Source: Nansenia antarctica (taxonomy: Eukaryota; Chordata; Actinopteri; Argentiniformes; Microstomatidae). From it: 64,000 bases of DNA. Below are positions 1 through 11,127 of the stretch, in pieces. Made by a program: the position numbers and the translations under genes. The notes beneath the pieces were generated by a model. The model made no database searches, had not been told where the DNA came from, and worked only from the letters and a program-made list of their open reading frames with translations. Where the stretch lies: the NCBI GenBank assembly GCA_963989245.1, contig OZ022351.1, positions 15,883,188 through 15,947,187 of the forward strand. Direction: 5' to 3'. How positions within the stretch are numbered: position 1 is the stretch's first letter; every line of letters begins with the position of its first letter.

Positions 1-563
1 TACAAATGTTTACGAAACCTCTCTCGGCGGGCAATAAGCTCAAACGTCAAGAAGCTGCAAAAGGAATATTGCTTTGCTAAGAGGTAGATTGGGGGATGTG
101 GGAGACTTTATAACCCGTAATTGCAACCACAACATTGTGGGTTCGAGTTGGATTTGGGGCTAATTTGACAAATGCGCTTTCAATGTTTTTGTTTGCTAAT
201 TATTAATACTAATACTAATGTTTGCTAATACCTTCTACCCCTGACAACTTACCCTTACCTTAACCACTCAAAGTGAATGCCTAAACCTAATCCATCCCTA
301 ACCTCTAAACCTACGTAAGTCATTGCTAACCAGCGCTTCATGGTTACCTGAAGACTTTATACAGAGGTCACGTAAACATCTTTATGATTGGACAAGGAGG
401 AGACATGTTTACGGATTCTGGGACATTACTTTACATACAATATCATACAACGGCAATGAGATCAGATTGGTTTTGTATATCTAAGGAGGACAGACGTGTC
501 ACAGACCATCGTTTGAGCAGAGCAGAGCACTGATCGAACCTGATAAAGACAAAGATGAGAGGG

Positions 564-565
<2 letters not shown>
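1..565. other. No gene seen; AT-rich flank
   Basis: I see no exon, RNA gene or clear repeat here. The sequence is unique-looking and stop-rich in all frames. Confidence 0.5.
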
Positions 566-608
<43 letters not shown>

Positions 609-640
609 GATAGAGAGAGAGGGAGAGACAGAGGAACAGA
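566..640 (+). repeat. (GA)n microsatellite
   Basis: An uninterrupted AG/GA run to about 602 is followed by an imperfect GA-rich tail. The segment from 641 to 918 has no supported gene. Confidence 0.95.
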
Positions 641-917
641 GACAGGAGCTCAGGTGGCCGTGGGCTTGGCTGCTGGGATACTGTGTTGGAGGTGGCAGCG
701 GGGGGTTTTAGTATTCATGCAGCGTCGGAGGCAGGGGGCTGCAGCCTGGCAGACTGGAGACTGGGAGGGATAGGGTCAGACTGGGTCAGACTGGGTCAGA
801 CTGGGTTTAATGATCATAACGGAACCACAGGAGCTAGAAGCCTCACCACAGACACAGGAGCCAACACACACCGAGGGGCAGATTGGGGCACTAGCTGCTG
901 GGGGGGAGTCAGGGTGG

Positions 918-918
<1 letters not shown>

Positions 919-957
<39 letters not shown>

Positions 958-1063
958 GTGCGTGTGTGTGTGAGTGCGTGTGTGTGTGTGTGCGTGCGTG
1001 CGTGCATGTGCGTGCGTGTGTGTGCGTGCGTGCGTGTGTGTGTGTGTGCGTGTGTGCGTGTGT
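919..1063 (+). repeat. Compound (TG)n/(TGCG)n microsatellite
   Basis: About 145 bp of alternating purine-pyrimidine sequence: pure TG followed by interspersed GTGC units. The Cys/Val and Thr/His reading frames across it are repeat artefacts. Alternating TG/CG tracts of this length can adopt Z-DNA, which is general knowledge and not shown here. The following 300 bp hold nothing recognisable. Confidence 0.95.
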
Positions 1064-1379
1064 TGAAATGTATTTCCGTGTTTCACAATAACAGTCTGAA
1101 CATTTAGAATGTCACAAATATTCAAGGTCATCGTGGGCCACCAACCTACCTGGGTTCACAAAGTTGCAAGTACAGGGCAAAGAAAACAAACAACTCCCAA
1201 CACATCTTGACCATGAGTGTGATCTAGAACCTATTGAGCGGCATTGTATGGTGGTATGCCAGAGTAGACATGATTTCACACTTCTGGTCTACTGGCCAGT
1301 GGATCATTTCCCCACTGGGAAGATAAGGAGTTGGGTAAATGAAATCTTAAGAAATGGAGTGAACATTTTTTGAAAAGAT

Positions 1380-1500
1380 CATGATTAGATTAGAGTAGAT
1401 CCTGCCAAGACCATGCGATTATATAGTTATATAGTTTGTATTTATACTGTACAGTGGTGTGAAAATGAATTTCCCCCTGGAGACAATAAATCTAGGTCAT
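1380..1500 (+). mobile_element. LINE (L2-like) 3' tail relic
   Basis: The segment ends with tttccccctggagacaataa, which resembles the common 3' end of teleost L2-type LINEs (a short conserved tail with an AATAAA-like signal). No coding part remains. Assignment rests on recognising this tail, so it is tentative. Confidence 0.4.
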
Positions 1501-1610
1501 TACTGATATTGTTACTCAAATGAAACATGCTAATTTATACAGACAATTAGGGTTGTGAGTATTATATCGTCTATTCTCACATACAGCACAGACTTCAATA
1601 TTAACAACTC

Positions 1611-1611
1611 C

Positions 1612-1655
<44 letters not shown>
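1611..1655 (+). repeat. (ATA)n microsatellite
   Basis: Perfect ATA trinucleotide run at the 3' end of the minus-strand LINE fragment that follows. It is likely the degenerated tail of that element. Confidence 0.9.
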
Positions 1656-2185
1656 CTTTATTTGTAGAGCACTTTTCCTGCAAACGTTGCAGCTCAAAAT
1701 GCTTTAATCATTATATAATCATAATTTAATTATTTAGCCATTTAAAGACAATATTAAAAAGATGGGTTTTTAGTCTTGACTTGAAAATATATGCTGGTTG
1801 CATTCCTAATGTAAACTGGCAGTGCATTCCACAATTTGGGTGCATAAAATGAGAATGCAGCCTCACCAAATCTCATCTAAATCTGCATGTGGTACACAGA
1901 GAAAGCCAGCGTCAGAAGACCTGAGAGCTCTATTGGGCTGATATGCTAGCAAAAGGTCTTTCAGATATTCTGGTGCTGTGCCAATGAGAGCTTTATAAAG
2001 AAGCAGAGGGATCTTGAAATCTATTCTGAACTCAACAGGAAGCCAGTATAGACTCTCTAAAATAGGAGTTATATAAGCTCTTCTGCTTGTTTTGGTTAAA
2101 ACTCTCGCTGCTGCATTTTGGACTAATTGCAGCTGGCCAATAGCTTTCTTCAGAAGACCAGAAATGAGACGGTTACAATAGTCCA
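1656..2185 (-). pseudogene. Non-LTR retrotransposon fragment, end of reverse-transcriptase ORF
   Basis: On the minus strand a broken frame encodes the C-terminal part of a LINE pol protein. It contains LQLVQNAAARVLT, then an ITP..ESLYWLPV segment, RIDFKI and RALRSSDAG, a pattern shared by CR1/L2/Rex-type elements in fish. The frame has a stop near 1,863 and continues as relic sequence down to the trinucleotide tail. There is no catalytic RT core, so this is a 5'-truncated dead copy. The clade within non-LTR elements is uncertain. Confidence 0.7.
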
Positions 2186-2221
<36 letters not shown>

Positions 2222-2222
2222 T
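2186..2222 (+). repeat. (ATA)n microsatellite
   Basis: Second trinucleotide run, at the other edge of the LINE fragment. Confidence 0.9.
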
Positions 2223-2565
2223 TGTAATAACAGCATACATTTCAGGAGAAATACAGTCACTTATTCTCCTCTCTCAGTACCAACACTTTCTGGTCTCATG
2301 TCGGTACCATTAAAGAGGCCTAAAAGAGTAAGAGACGATATAAAAGTTGAAAACTAAATGATCAGCCACGAGTTCACAACACAACAAAACATTTATCTGA
2401 AACTGGCAACCTAGTCTCTGCTCCTGAATCACTGAGTGTCAACAGAGCAACAGAGGTTGATTGATGTTTCCTGTGAGATGCATCAAACCACACAGTGTTC
2501 CCCTCTCTCCTGGCACATCAGGTCCTTAACCCTGTGGGCTCGCTGACTGCTTTCCAATCAACAGA

Positions 2566-2602
2566 GAGTGTGTGTGTGTGTGTGTGGGGGGGGGGGGGGG
2601 GC
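2566..2602 (+). repeat. (GT)n followed by a G homopolymer
   Basis: A short GT run passes directly into about 17 consecutive G, then unique sequence. Confidence 0.9.
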
Positions 2603-2700
2603 GTGCGTCTGCTTGTTCTGTTGGTCTCATGCCGTTGGCTGAACAAATCCGACACATTCATGGGTGTCCATGTTTCTACGTTTTCTAAAGAGGGGTGTGT

Positions 2701-2780
2701 GCATGGTTCTTTATGGTTAAATAGGAAAGCATGCATGGTTCTTTATGGTTAAATAGGAAAGCATGCATGGTTCTTTGTGG
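2701..2780 (+). repeat. 32-bp tandem repeat, about 2.5 copies
   Basis: The unit beginning gcatggttctttatggttaa starts at 2,701, 2,733 and 2,765. The first two copies are identical, suggesting recent slippage. The 550 bp that follow hold no supported feature. Confidence 0.9.
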
Positions 2781-3338
2781 GTGTTCCTGTTGACCGGACT
2801 GTCTGATGGGCAGCTGGTCTGTGTAGAGCAGAAACACATTAAGCATACCCAGGCGTGTAATTATGTTGCAATATTACAGAGCTGAAACTGCGGTCACGTG
2901 ACGATCCATTTCATCTGCCTCTCTGAGTGGTAATTACAGTACAAATCCATAAAGCACCGTTGTTTGAATGATAATGACAGCATATCTAAATGTTGTCAAC
3001 ACCTACATTTGAAAAGACAATTACGTCTAAAACGGGTAAGAACTTTCATTTGAATGGCAATTCTATCTAAACTTTGTTGAGCACCTACAATCATGTTTCA
3101 GTGACAATCAAATGTCAATCTAGTCAGTTAAATTTCAATCAATCAAATGTAATTGTATAGCAATTTTCACAAGATAATGGAGCAGGGTTAGTTGTGGCTA
3201 GGTGGGGTCCGGTACTGAATCATCTGTGGACACCTTCGACATGAGCTGGGAACTCAGCCGCTTCATCAGTAATGCATTACTCACCTGCAATTAAGATTCA
3301 CATTACTGGCTTACCTTTCTATTAGGGCAATGTCACTC

Positions 3339-3375
3339 ACATACACACACACACACACACCTACACACACACACT
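3339..3375 (+). repeat. (AC)n microsatellite
   Basis: AC run interrupted once, directly before the CAA/CAG tract. Confidence 0.9.
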
Positions 3376-3390
3376 GCACTGCTGCTCCTT

Positions 3391-3391
<1 letters not shown>

Positions 3392-3432
<41 letters not shown>

Positions 3433-3529
3433 GCAACAACAGCAACAACAGCAACAACAACAACAGCAACAGCAACAACAGCAACAACAACAACAGCAAC
3501 AACAACAACAACAACAGCAACAGCAACAA

Positions 3530-3570
<41 letters not shown>

Positions 3571-3582
3571 ACAACAACAAAT
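3392..3582 (+). repeat. (CAA)n/(CAG)n trinucleotide tract
   Basis: About 190 bp made only of CAA and CAG triplets. One plus-strand frame would read as uninterrupted polyglutamine, the others as Asn/Ser or Thr/Ala, and the minus strand as polyleucine. No start context, flanking conserved sequence or splice signals support translation. I treat it as non-coding. The flank from 3,583 to 4,100 is featureless. Confidence 0.9.
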
Positions 3583-4104
3583 CAGCTTAGGGAAACTGTA
3601 ACTTCAGAGCAGATCTCACTGACAAGGACCAGCCCGTGGATAATTCAGAATTAAAATTTCGCCCAGACAAAAATGATGAATGACAATCAGGCAGATGCCC
3701 ACTTGTTCACTACCGGAATTTAAATATAGAATTGGGTCTTGGCTAGTAGGGGTGTTTGTTTCAATGCATGTATGAATATCAATGCATGAAAACTACAATG
3801 TTATTTGATTCTATCTCTGTATTGTCTTTGGAGCAGTAATTTATGAATTGAGGGAGATGGTGTCCAATGTACTTTTCATCAGGACCGCAGCATTCATTTT
3901 GCTGCAATGTGTAAGGGTCTCGGGCCAAGACTCACTGTTCCAATTGATTTTGAAGTATTATGTTCGACAAAGACACAGAATTAAGCTGGAATTGCTCCAC
4001 CAGTGTGTGAAGTGGGCGCAACCACAGGTCAGATTACACTGTAGTGGAGACACAACGCTACACAGCCCTTACCAGCCTCCCACTGAACACAACCGTTGCA
4101 TTTG

Positions 4105-4165
4105 AATTTAAATTTTTGACATTTAGCCGACGCCTTTGTCCAATGCGACTTACAACAACAACAAT
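4105..4165 (-). mobile_element. SINE/LINE 3' tail fragment
   Basis: The words gacatttagccgacgcc and gcgacttacaa match the tail of the SINE at 7,499-7,690, in the same orientation. Only the tail is present. Adjacent sequence to about 4,490 looks element-derived but I cannot classify it. Confidence 0.5.
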
Positions 4166-4489
4166 AATAGCCATCTTGAATAAAATAAAATAGTACACAA
4201 TCAGGATAAAAAACAACAAAAACATCATGAAAACAGAGGACATAAGACCTGATAAAACAAAGTGTATAATAATCTTGAAAACTGACAGGAGGATGAGGAG
4301 GCTTCACGAGGGACGGCTAAGGTGCAGCCCGAAGACCAGTCCACGACAGAAGACAGGGAGTGACTCTGCAGTCCTGACAGCGGTCGGTGGGGAGTTCGTT
4401 CCACCAGTGGAGTGCCAGGACGGTGTAAAGCCGTGACCGCTGCAACCCACCCCGCCACCGTTGAGTTTAGCCATAACACTGAAAACCAC

Positions 4490-5627
4490 TCATGTGCACC
4501 AAGAATCCCAGCCTCAATCCCCTACTATCCTCACAGGATATGAGACTTCCAGAGCTCATAGGGGGAAGCCGGCTAGGCCATGCTCAGTTTTGAGGGCAAG
4601 CTTGTTGTGGCCGTGGTGAGGGGAGGGGAGGGGAGGGGGGGGGGTCTTCCAGCTAGGCTCTGGGATCCAAGTGGGAGATGTTTACCATTCCAAACCCCCC
4701 CCCCCCCCCCCAGGGAGGTCTACTGTGTGCTTATTCTCAGACCTTAGGGTCATTAAAGCCATTTTAATTCATTAAATCTGGAGTTTAACCCCAACCACCC
4801 CATTCCCCAACCTACAACATGAACCCCCTTTGTTTCCCTCGTGGGTTGTTTGTGGGAGGCATTTTTCTTTTCTGGCATGATGATGGACAGCTGTGGGTCT
4901 GCAGACAAGCTGCAATGAGGGTAGGCTTTTTTGGCTCTGTTTTCACATGCACAAGGCACAGAGTCACCGTATCCCCTTGTATACACAAGGAAGCTATTAG
5001 CCAAACTCGTGTGGGCAAGTAATTTGTGAGAACAAGATTGCCTTTTTTCCTTCTATTTTCTTTTTTTTACCTAAACCACAGACTGGGGGGGGGGGGAACC
5101 CAAATACTGTATACTTTCATACGTTATTCCATTCTCATTATGTCTAACCAGGTATTACATTGTTTCTGTCATGTTTGAAGACATTTAGGTCTGTTGGGGA
5201 TTGAGGGACATAACAAATGACTGTACGGAACATTAAGTGGACTGTTTGGAGAGAAAATACATTTCAAATCCCCTTAGGAGAGGAGATATTCTCTTGGTTA
5301 TAAAGACGACCATTGCAATGAACGCAAGCTACGCTTAGATCTCCGTCACACGCGCCATTGTCCTAGGATTTTCAAAACGGGTTTCGGTGACGATCCAGCC
5401 CGCGAACAGGTGAAAAACTTTCGGTGAGCCATTCGTGTCGCTGAAATGAGGAATTGAGACGCTGAAATGTGAGTGAACGTGGAATGTCCCCGCCCTCTCG
5501 ATTGGGTCATGACTGCCCCAACCATTCTCACGCTCCGACTGAACCTCCCGAAAATACAACAGGAAGCTGGGGGGGTCAGGCCATGGAAAGAGGGGTCAGT
5601 CAAGGGAAGGAGCGGGGCAAGTACATA

Positions 5628-5630
<3 letters not shown>
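4490..5630. other. No gene seen; homopurine and poly-C runs
   Basis: This holds a GGGGA-rich stretch near 4,619-4,647, a C homopolymer near 4,696-4,711 and a G run near 5,087. No exon or RNA gene is recognisable. Confidence 0.5.

Positions 5631-5632
<2 letters not shown>

Positions 5633-5661
<29 letters not shown>
5633..5661 (+). repeat. (GT)n microsatellite
   Basis: GT run abutting one end of the palindromic MITE. Confidence 0.9.
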
Positions 5662-5662
<1 letters not shown>

Positions 5663-5663
5663 C

Positions 5664-5739
5664 AAGTACCAATCAAATGTTTGGACACAGTTTCCCATTC
5701 AATTGAATGGGGAAGTGTGTCCAAACTTTCGACTGGTAC

Positions 5740-5742
<3 letters not shown>
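5664..5742 (+). mobile_element. Palindromic Tc1/mariner-like MITE
   Basis: A near-perfect inverted repeat is centred on ttcaattgaa. The left arm carries gtaccaatcaaatgtttgg and the right arm ccaaactttcgactggtac. A second copy lies at 23,691-23,771 with the fuller terminus tacagtacc. The element is essentially two joined terminal repeats with no interior, so it must have been moved by an enzyme supplied in trans (inference). Confidence 0.8.
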
Positions 5743-5777
<35 letters not shown>

Positions 5778-5800
5778 CGTGCTTGTGTGTGCGTGGCTGC
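5743..5800 (+). repeat. (GT)n/(GC) microsatellite
   Basis: GT run with GTGC interruptions abutting the other end of the MITE. The stretch 5,801-6,620 shows no gene. Confidence 0.9.
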
Positions 5801-6622
5801 GCACGTGTCTGTTTAGTTACAGTCAACAGGGGCTGCCTCTTCTCACTGCTGGGTATTTTTAGAGTCCGTCTGGTTCCATCCTGAGACCCGTTGAGCGCTC
5901 CATAAATACTCAAAAAGCAACACCCACACAGAGCACTGATGTCAGGACCCAACCGTGACCGTAACCTTGACGATGTTGGTCATATCCTCCAGTACAGGTA
6001 GGGCAGAGAGAAGGCATCTATTCCCCCTAAGGCCCTACTCTGTGAGGTCAGTCAAATAAACCACCTGAAGTCCCCCAGGGTGGTGGCTACAGCTGCTGCA
6101 CCTCGAGAGAAACAAAGCCATGCCTTAAAACTGTCTCAATGCCTGATATCGATATGTAATAACACCATTATCAACCCAAACATTCAATGATTATGTATGG
6201 CACCAGTAATCCATGCCTAACGTGCTCCATTAGGCTTTTACGCCATAGTGTGTCTAAGTAACAGGTATATACGGCAAGCCGGATGGGACCATTCTAGAGG
6301 ACAGAGGGGGACAGAGGGAGACAGGGGAGTGGAAGAGCTCGCATTCCTGGGTGAGTCATTCTCTCATTTTTTCTTTTTTTATAGGAGGCCCCACAATCCA
6401 TCACCAGGCGTTGGGCACCATCATTAAAGAGCATAGCCAGACCTCTTTATGTTTGAGCTTACACACAGTCATTACGGCTCCGGTCTGGGCTGTTTGTTGG
6501 TGCAGGTGTGCGTCTGCTCCAGAGAACTCCTGCTGTTACGCAGAATTAAGCCTGTAAAGGTACTGTACATCCAGAGGAGACCTGGAGGGAAGGATGTGAA
6601 GGAGACACGTTCGACTGTGAAG

Positions 6623-6623
<1 letters not shown>

Positions 6624-6655
<32 letters not shown>
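6624..6655 (+). repeat. (AC)n microsatellite
   Basis: Perfect AC run. Confidence 0.95.
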
Positions 6656-6658
<3 letters not shown>

Positions 6659-6709
6659 CGCTCTCTTTCCACACATAGGTTAGTTGATTTTGTTTCTATT
6701 TGTTTTGAA

Positions 6710-6896
6710 TGATTTATCTTCACTGTCTTTGCCGTTGCCATGTATTGTATGTATTGTTCTATGTCGACCCTGAGTATTTCTGTTTATATGTTTGCTTTTA
6801 TTCTTGCCGGGGGCCTCCTGGCCAGATCGTGATTGAAAATGCGAATTTGTTCTCAACTGATTTGATCTGGTTAAATAAAGGTCAAATAAATAAATA
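6710..6896 (+). mobile_element. Non-LTR retrotransposon 3' end
   Basis: The segment ends gatctggttaaataaaggtc followed by short A-rich repeats. This is a very common 3' terminus of teleost LINE copies, with the AATAAA-containing tail intact. No coding sequence is left. The call rests on recognising the tail. Confidence 0.55.
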
Positions 6897-7246
6897 GACG
6901 ACCGTATTTTAGGAAACAATTTCCGTCCCGCGACGTCTGGAAAGCGTTTCAGCATCTCCACAACAACCTGGCAGCAACACCGCGGACGACGCAACAGTGC
7001 CCGAGAGACTGACAGTTTACTATATTAGGTGACGCCGCAACCCATAACGTACTCTAATCTCTCTATGGGTCCAAAATAGTCGATCTCTCAGCCTAAATCA
7101 AATGATTGATCACCACATTCTAACTAAGAGACCAGAGGATCAAGGGCAGAAGACCGTGTGCGTCGTTGCCAAAAACACATCATAGAGTCTGTCAGTAGTC
7201 CATGTTGAAGCCTTAAAAGGAAAAAATACACGATATGACTAAAGAA

Positions 7247-7269
7247 CCCCCCCCCCCCCCCCCCCCCCG
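7247..7269 (+). repeat. Poly-C tract
   Basis: A run of more than 20 C with one G. The flanks from 6,897 to 7,498 hold no supported gene. Confidence 0.9.
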
Positions 7270-7498
7270 CCCCTGCAGTGGAATATAGGACACTGTGACT
7301 CGCCGTCACTCTCTGAGAATTTATGGAATTTTTATGTTCTTGAAAAATCGGCAGCGGGGGCAGAGAAAGGACAAAACAACCCGAAAAAAGAACAACAAAC
7401 ATAATCACAGAAAAGACCCTCTGGGAGGATGGGGGGCTTGTGGTGCGCCGGGTGTGTATCTCAGCTTCTCTTCTCATTAATTTTAATTAATTAATTTT

Positions 7499-7690
7499 GC
7501 CATTTAGCAGACGCTTTTAATCCAAAGCGACTTACAATTGGGAATTACAGGGACATTCCCCCTGGAGTAACTGAGGGCTAAGTGCCTTACCCAAGGGCAC
7601 ACTAGTAGTGGTGTGGTTTCAGGCGGGATTTGAACTCACAACCTTGCGATCACAAGTCCAACTCACTATCCACTAGACCACCACTACCCC
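7499..7690 (-). mobile_element. tRNA-derived SINE
   Basis: Read on the minus strand this begins with a tRNA-like head: gtggtctagtgg resembles box A, and box B is the complement of 7,625-7,637 (gagttcaaatccc). It ends with the body/tail words taagtcgctttgg and agcgtctgctaaatgg that are widespread in teleost SINEs. It looks complete. No clear target-site duplication was seen. Confidence 0.8.
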
Positions 7691-7699
7691 TCTCATCCG

Positions 7700-7790
7700 G
7701 GGTGGAGGGAGGGAGGGAGGGAGGCAGGGAGGCAGGGAGGGAGAGAGAGAAAGAGGGATGGAGGATGGAGGATGGAGGACGGAATGTACT
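7700..7790 (+). repeat. (GGGA)n purine-rich low complexity
   Basis: Imperfect GGAGGGA and GGATGGA repeats, polypurine on the plus strand. Confidence 0.85.
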
Positions 7791-9323
7791 TATACCCTAG
7801 AGGGCTAACCTGCTCCCCCCCCCCGCAGCCCACTCTGGATGAAGCTGTGTCCACTAAGGGAATTCAAGGACAGTCACAGGTGGTGTTTGGTCGTCAGTGA
7901 ACTTTAGGAATAGCTTGTCATAAGGCAATGTGGGAACAGGATGTATACCCGTCGCCAGAGGGGGCAGTGTAGAGAGTCGGAACTGGACACGACTCAAAGA
8001 GATCTTAGCAAAACAGCCCATGTCTCACAGCACCTCTCCTCAGCTCATCCACTCTGTTGCTGCTATAATGAGCGTGATCTTACCTGAGAGAAATACAATT
8101 AATCATCTGTCATCGGCTGGCTCCAAGGCAAGGCTCTGATCCTAAAGAAGTATGGTACAGGATTAGAGAGCATTAATCCATAATGGAAGCCTTAGGGACA
8201 CTGATATGAAACAGATATTACATGTTAATACGGGGCAAAGCTATCCATGGGAAGTACATTAAATAAAATTGGAATGACATGAACATTCTTGTCATCTGTT
8301 CAATGTCTCTCACCATGTTTTACAGGATATATGAGATATATGAGATGTGAAGGTAATGAGCATAACTTGGAGCTCATCCTTGCCAAACCCATGGGAGGAG
8401 ATATGGAGGTCATTTTAGGTCGAGTGAGGAATGAGGACTTTTATCTATGATTTGTGTAGATTCCATCGACTCAACACTCAATATACTATACTCATCCTCC
8501 ACTGAAGGTCTCATGGGAACAAACTGGTCAGATTGAGGGCAAATAGTAACTATTTCAACTATTCCCCACAACACAGAAAAACAACCTGCACTGTAGACTA
8601 TTTACAGCCGACTATACCAGCAATCTTGTTTCATTAGGTCAGTATGACTTAAATGTCTCAGCTTGTGTAATTATGACTCACATTAACGTGGCTAGTGAGA
8701 GAAAATAACAGGTCGGATACAAGCTAATGTAGTATCTGAGGAAAGGCAGCTAATGAACACGGATGAGCCTGGGCTTTTAATGAACTGTGACGCTAGCCAC
8801 TGACGTACACTATGGAACTGTAGTTTCTAGTTTACGGTGAAAACCATATTTAATGAAAGCCATATTTACCAACAGTGATTCATTTTCAAGATGGGTTTCA
8901 TGTATAATGGATTATCTGGGCCTATGGATTATAACACCCCCCCCCCCCCCTCGCCTCTCTCTCTCTGACTCATAAACCCTGTAAGCCTCGGTGTAGATTA
9001 TTCATAAAACAGTCAGTAATGACGTGAAACAGAGATTCATTAAAGGGGGGAAACTAACAGCATGTTATGTTAACAGCAGTATGGGCCTTTAATGATGACG
9101 TCCAAATAGACCACACTTTATTAATGAGGATCGCAGATTTCGGGATATCTGTTTCATCTTGCTGCCAAATAGCGTTGGCATGCACTGTTTCGCCATTGAA
9201 GTCCATGAGTCATACAATTTTACATTTTTCACTAGTACAAGTGGCCTTCATCTGTAGAATCATCTCATACAAATCTCTTAAATGTGCATGACATATGGTT
9301 ACCTTCCCAGAGTTAGGAGCACT

Positions 9324-9328
<5 letters not shown>
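7791..9328. other. No gene seen
   Basis: Mostly unique AT-rich sequence with a C run near 8,936-8,950. All frames are short and carry no recognisable protein. Confidence 0.5.

Positions 9329-9365
<37 letters not shown>
9329..9365. repeat. (TA)n microsatellite
   Basis: Perfect TA run of about 37 bp. Confidence 0.95.
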
Positions 9366-9367
<2 letters not shown>

Positions 9368-9550
9368 GTCAGTCCTCCTCATAAATGTGTATGGGCCCAT
9401 AGGACAGTGGTGGTGTAAAAGCATTGACTTATTGAGGGAAACGGCCGGGGGAGTTTCCTCCTAAAGTTGAAAAGGCAACAAAAGGCGACAAATCACCAAC
9501 AGGGGAGGAATCTCACTGAACATTCTAGAATCCAATACATTCCTCTAGGA

Positions 9551-11119
9551 CAGGGGTTTTCAAAGTGTGAGGCGCGCCGTTAAACGACACTCCACAACCG
9601 CAATGTCTCATTTGCAAAGAGGTGCTAGCTAATGACAGCGTGAGACCCGCAAAACTTCCCCGCCATCTAGAAACTAAGCACACCGAGCTAGCATCCAAAC
9701 CACCAGAACTTTTCAAAAGGAAACTCAAAGCAATACGAGGAGAAAAGCGGGTCATTCAACAATTCAGTCAAACTAATGTCAAGGCTACTGAGGCATCATA
9801 TCGGGTGGCATTACGCATTGCCAAAGCAGGTAAGCCGCACATTATTGGGGAAACCTTAGTGCTGCCAGCTGCCAAGGAAATGTGTGCCATAATGATGGGA
9901 GGGACAGCAGTAGCTAAACTAGACCCTATCGCATCAGACAGTCCCGTGGCTCGCCGCATTTCAGACATGGCATTGGACATGAAGGAACAAGTGCTGGATT
10001 ACATTCGGGAGAGCTCTTTCTTCGCTCTGCAAATTGATGAATCCACTGACGTGGCCAGCTCTGCAGCTGCTTGTGTATGTGCGGTACATCAAGGACATGG
10101 ACATCCATGAGGACTTTTTATCCTGTCGTCCCCTGCTTGCCCATACAACTGGTGAGGGCACGTTCAACGCCTTGAATGACTTTGTGAGAGAGAATGGGAT
10201 TGACTGGGCACTGTGCTGTGGTATATGTAGTGACGGGGCAAGGGCAATGACAGGCCGACACAGTGGTCTCATAACCAGAGTGCAAGAAGTCGCTCCAGCT
10301 GCTGTTGCATCATACATCGTCAGGCCTTGGCAGTCAAGAGGATGCCAGATGAGCTGCGCACTGTCCTGAGCGAGGCTGTCAAGATTGTGAACTTGATAAA
10401 GGCACGCGCTCTAAATGCCTGTCTATTCACAATCCTACGTGAGGAAATAGGCGCGCACTACAAACAGCTGCTTCTCCACACTGAAGTCCGCTGGCTGTCT
10501 CTGGGGCAAGGTCCTAACCCGCCTCTGTGATTTGCGCGAGGAAGTCCTGCTTTTCCTATCAGATGCCAAGTCCCCACTGCTCCAGCACATGGGAGATATG
10601 AACTGGGTGGCCAGGTTGGCCTACCTCGCCGACATATTAGAGCGTATGAAGGCGCTTAATGCATCTTTGCAGGGAAAGGAGTGCAATGTGTTTCTGGTTT
10701 CTGCATTTAGGAATAAGCTGGGTCTGTGGGCTACCCATGTGGAGCAGGGGTCCGTGGAGGCGTTTCCCACCGTGGAGGAAGTCATGCAGCGGGCAGAGCT
10801 GTCAGCTGTCACCATACAACATGTGGTCACTGAACACCTGAGGGGGTTGTGTCAGCAGTTTGCTAATTATATTGCAGAAGAGACCGTGAAAGACTGTGCT
10901 TAATTAAAAAATTAAAACATTTCCAAATAGTTTGGGCCAGCCCTAAGTTTGACTGTCAAATAAACACAAATATAATTATGTTTAATGGATTCAGTCTTGC
11001 TGTCTATTTTACAGGGTTTTTTGCATTTTTTTTACTGGGGGGGGGGGGGGGGGGGGGTGTATGTCACAATTCTCTTAAGGTAGGCTCACTGATAACCTCA
11101 TCCGGGGTGAAAACTCCTG
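9551..11119 (+). mobile_element. hAT transposon relic with imperfect TIRs and 8-bp target-site duplication
   Basis: The left end caggggttttc pairs with the right end gaaaactcctg (an imperfect terminal inverted repeat). It is flanked by ctctagga (9,543-9,550) and ctctaggg (11,120-11,127), an 8-bp target duplication with one mismatch. Length is about 1.57 kb. The interior carries a broken BED-finger transposase. A G homopolymer at about 11,037-11,057 lies near the right end. Eight-base duplications and CAGGG termini are typical of the hAT superfamily. Confidence 0.85.
9577..10903 (+). pseudogene. hAT/ZBED5-like transposase, frameshifted and 3'-deleted
   Basis: The reading starts with a BED-type zinc finger: a Cys-x2-Cys pair in CLICKEVLANDS, then a His-x4-His pair in RHLETKH. 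It continues through an IDESTDVASS segment, typical of the hAT catalytic domain, then TEVRWLSLGQ and AFRNKLGLWATHVEQG. The frame breaks near 10,055-10,070, again near 10,320 and near 10,505. The sequence stops after AEETVKDCA at about 10,903, well short of the usual hAT C-terminal dimerisation region. It resembles fish ZBED5-like/SCAND3-like genes, but it lies inside TIRs and is dead, so it is a transposon pseudogene and not a domesticated host gene. Confidence 0.85.
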
Positions 11120-11127
11120 CTCTAGGG

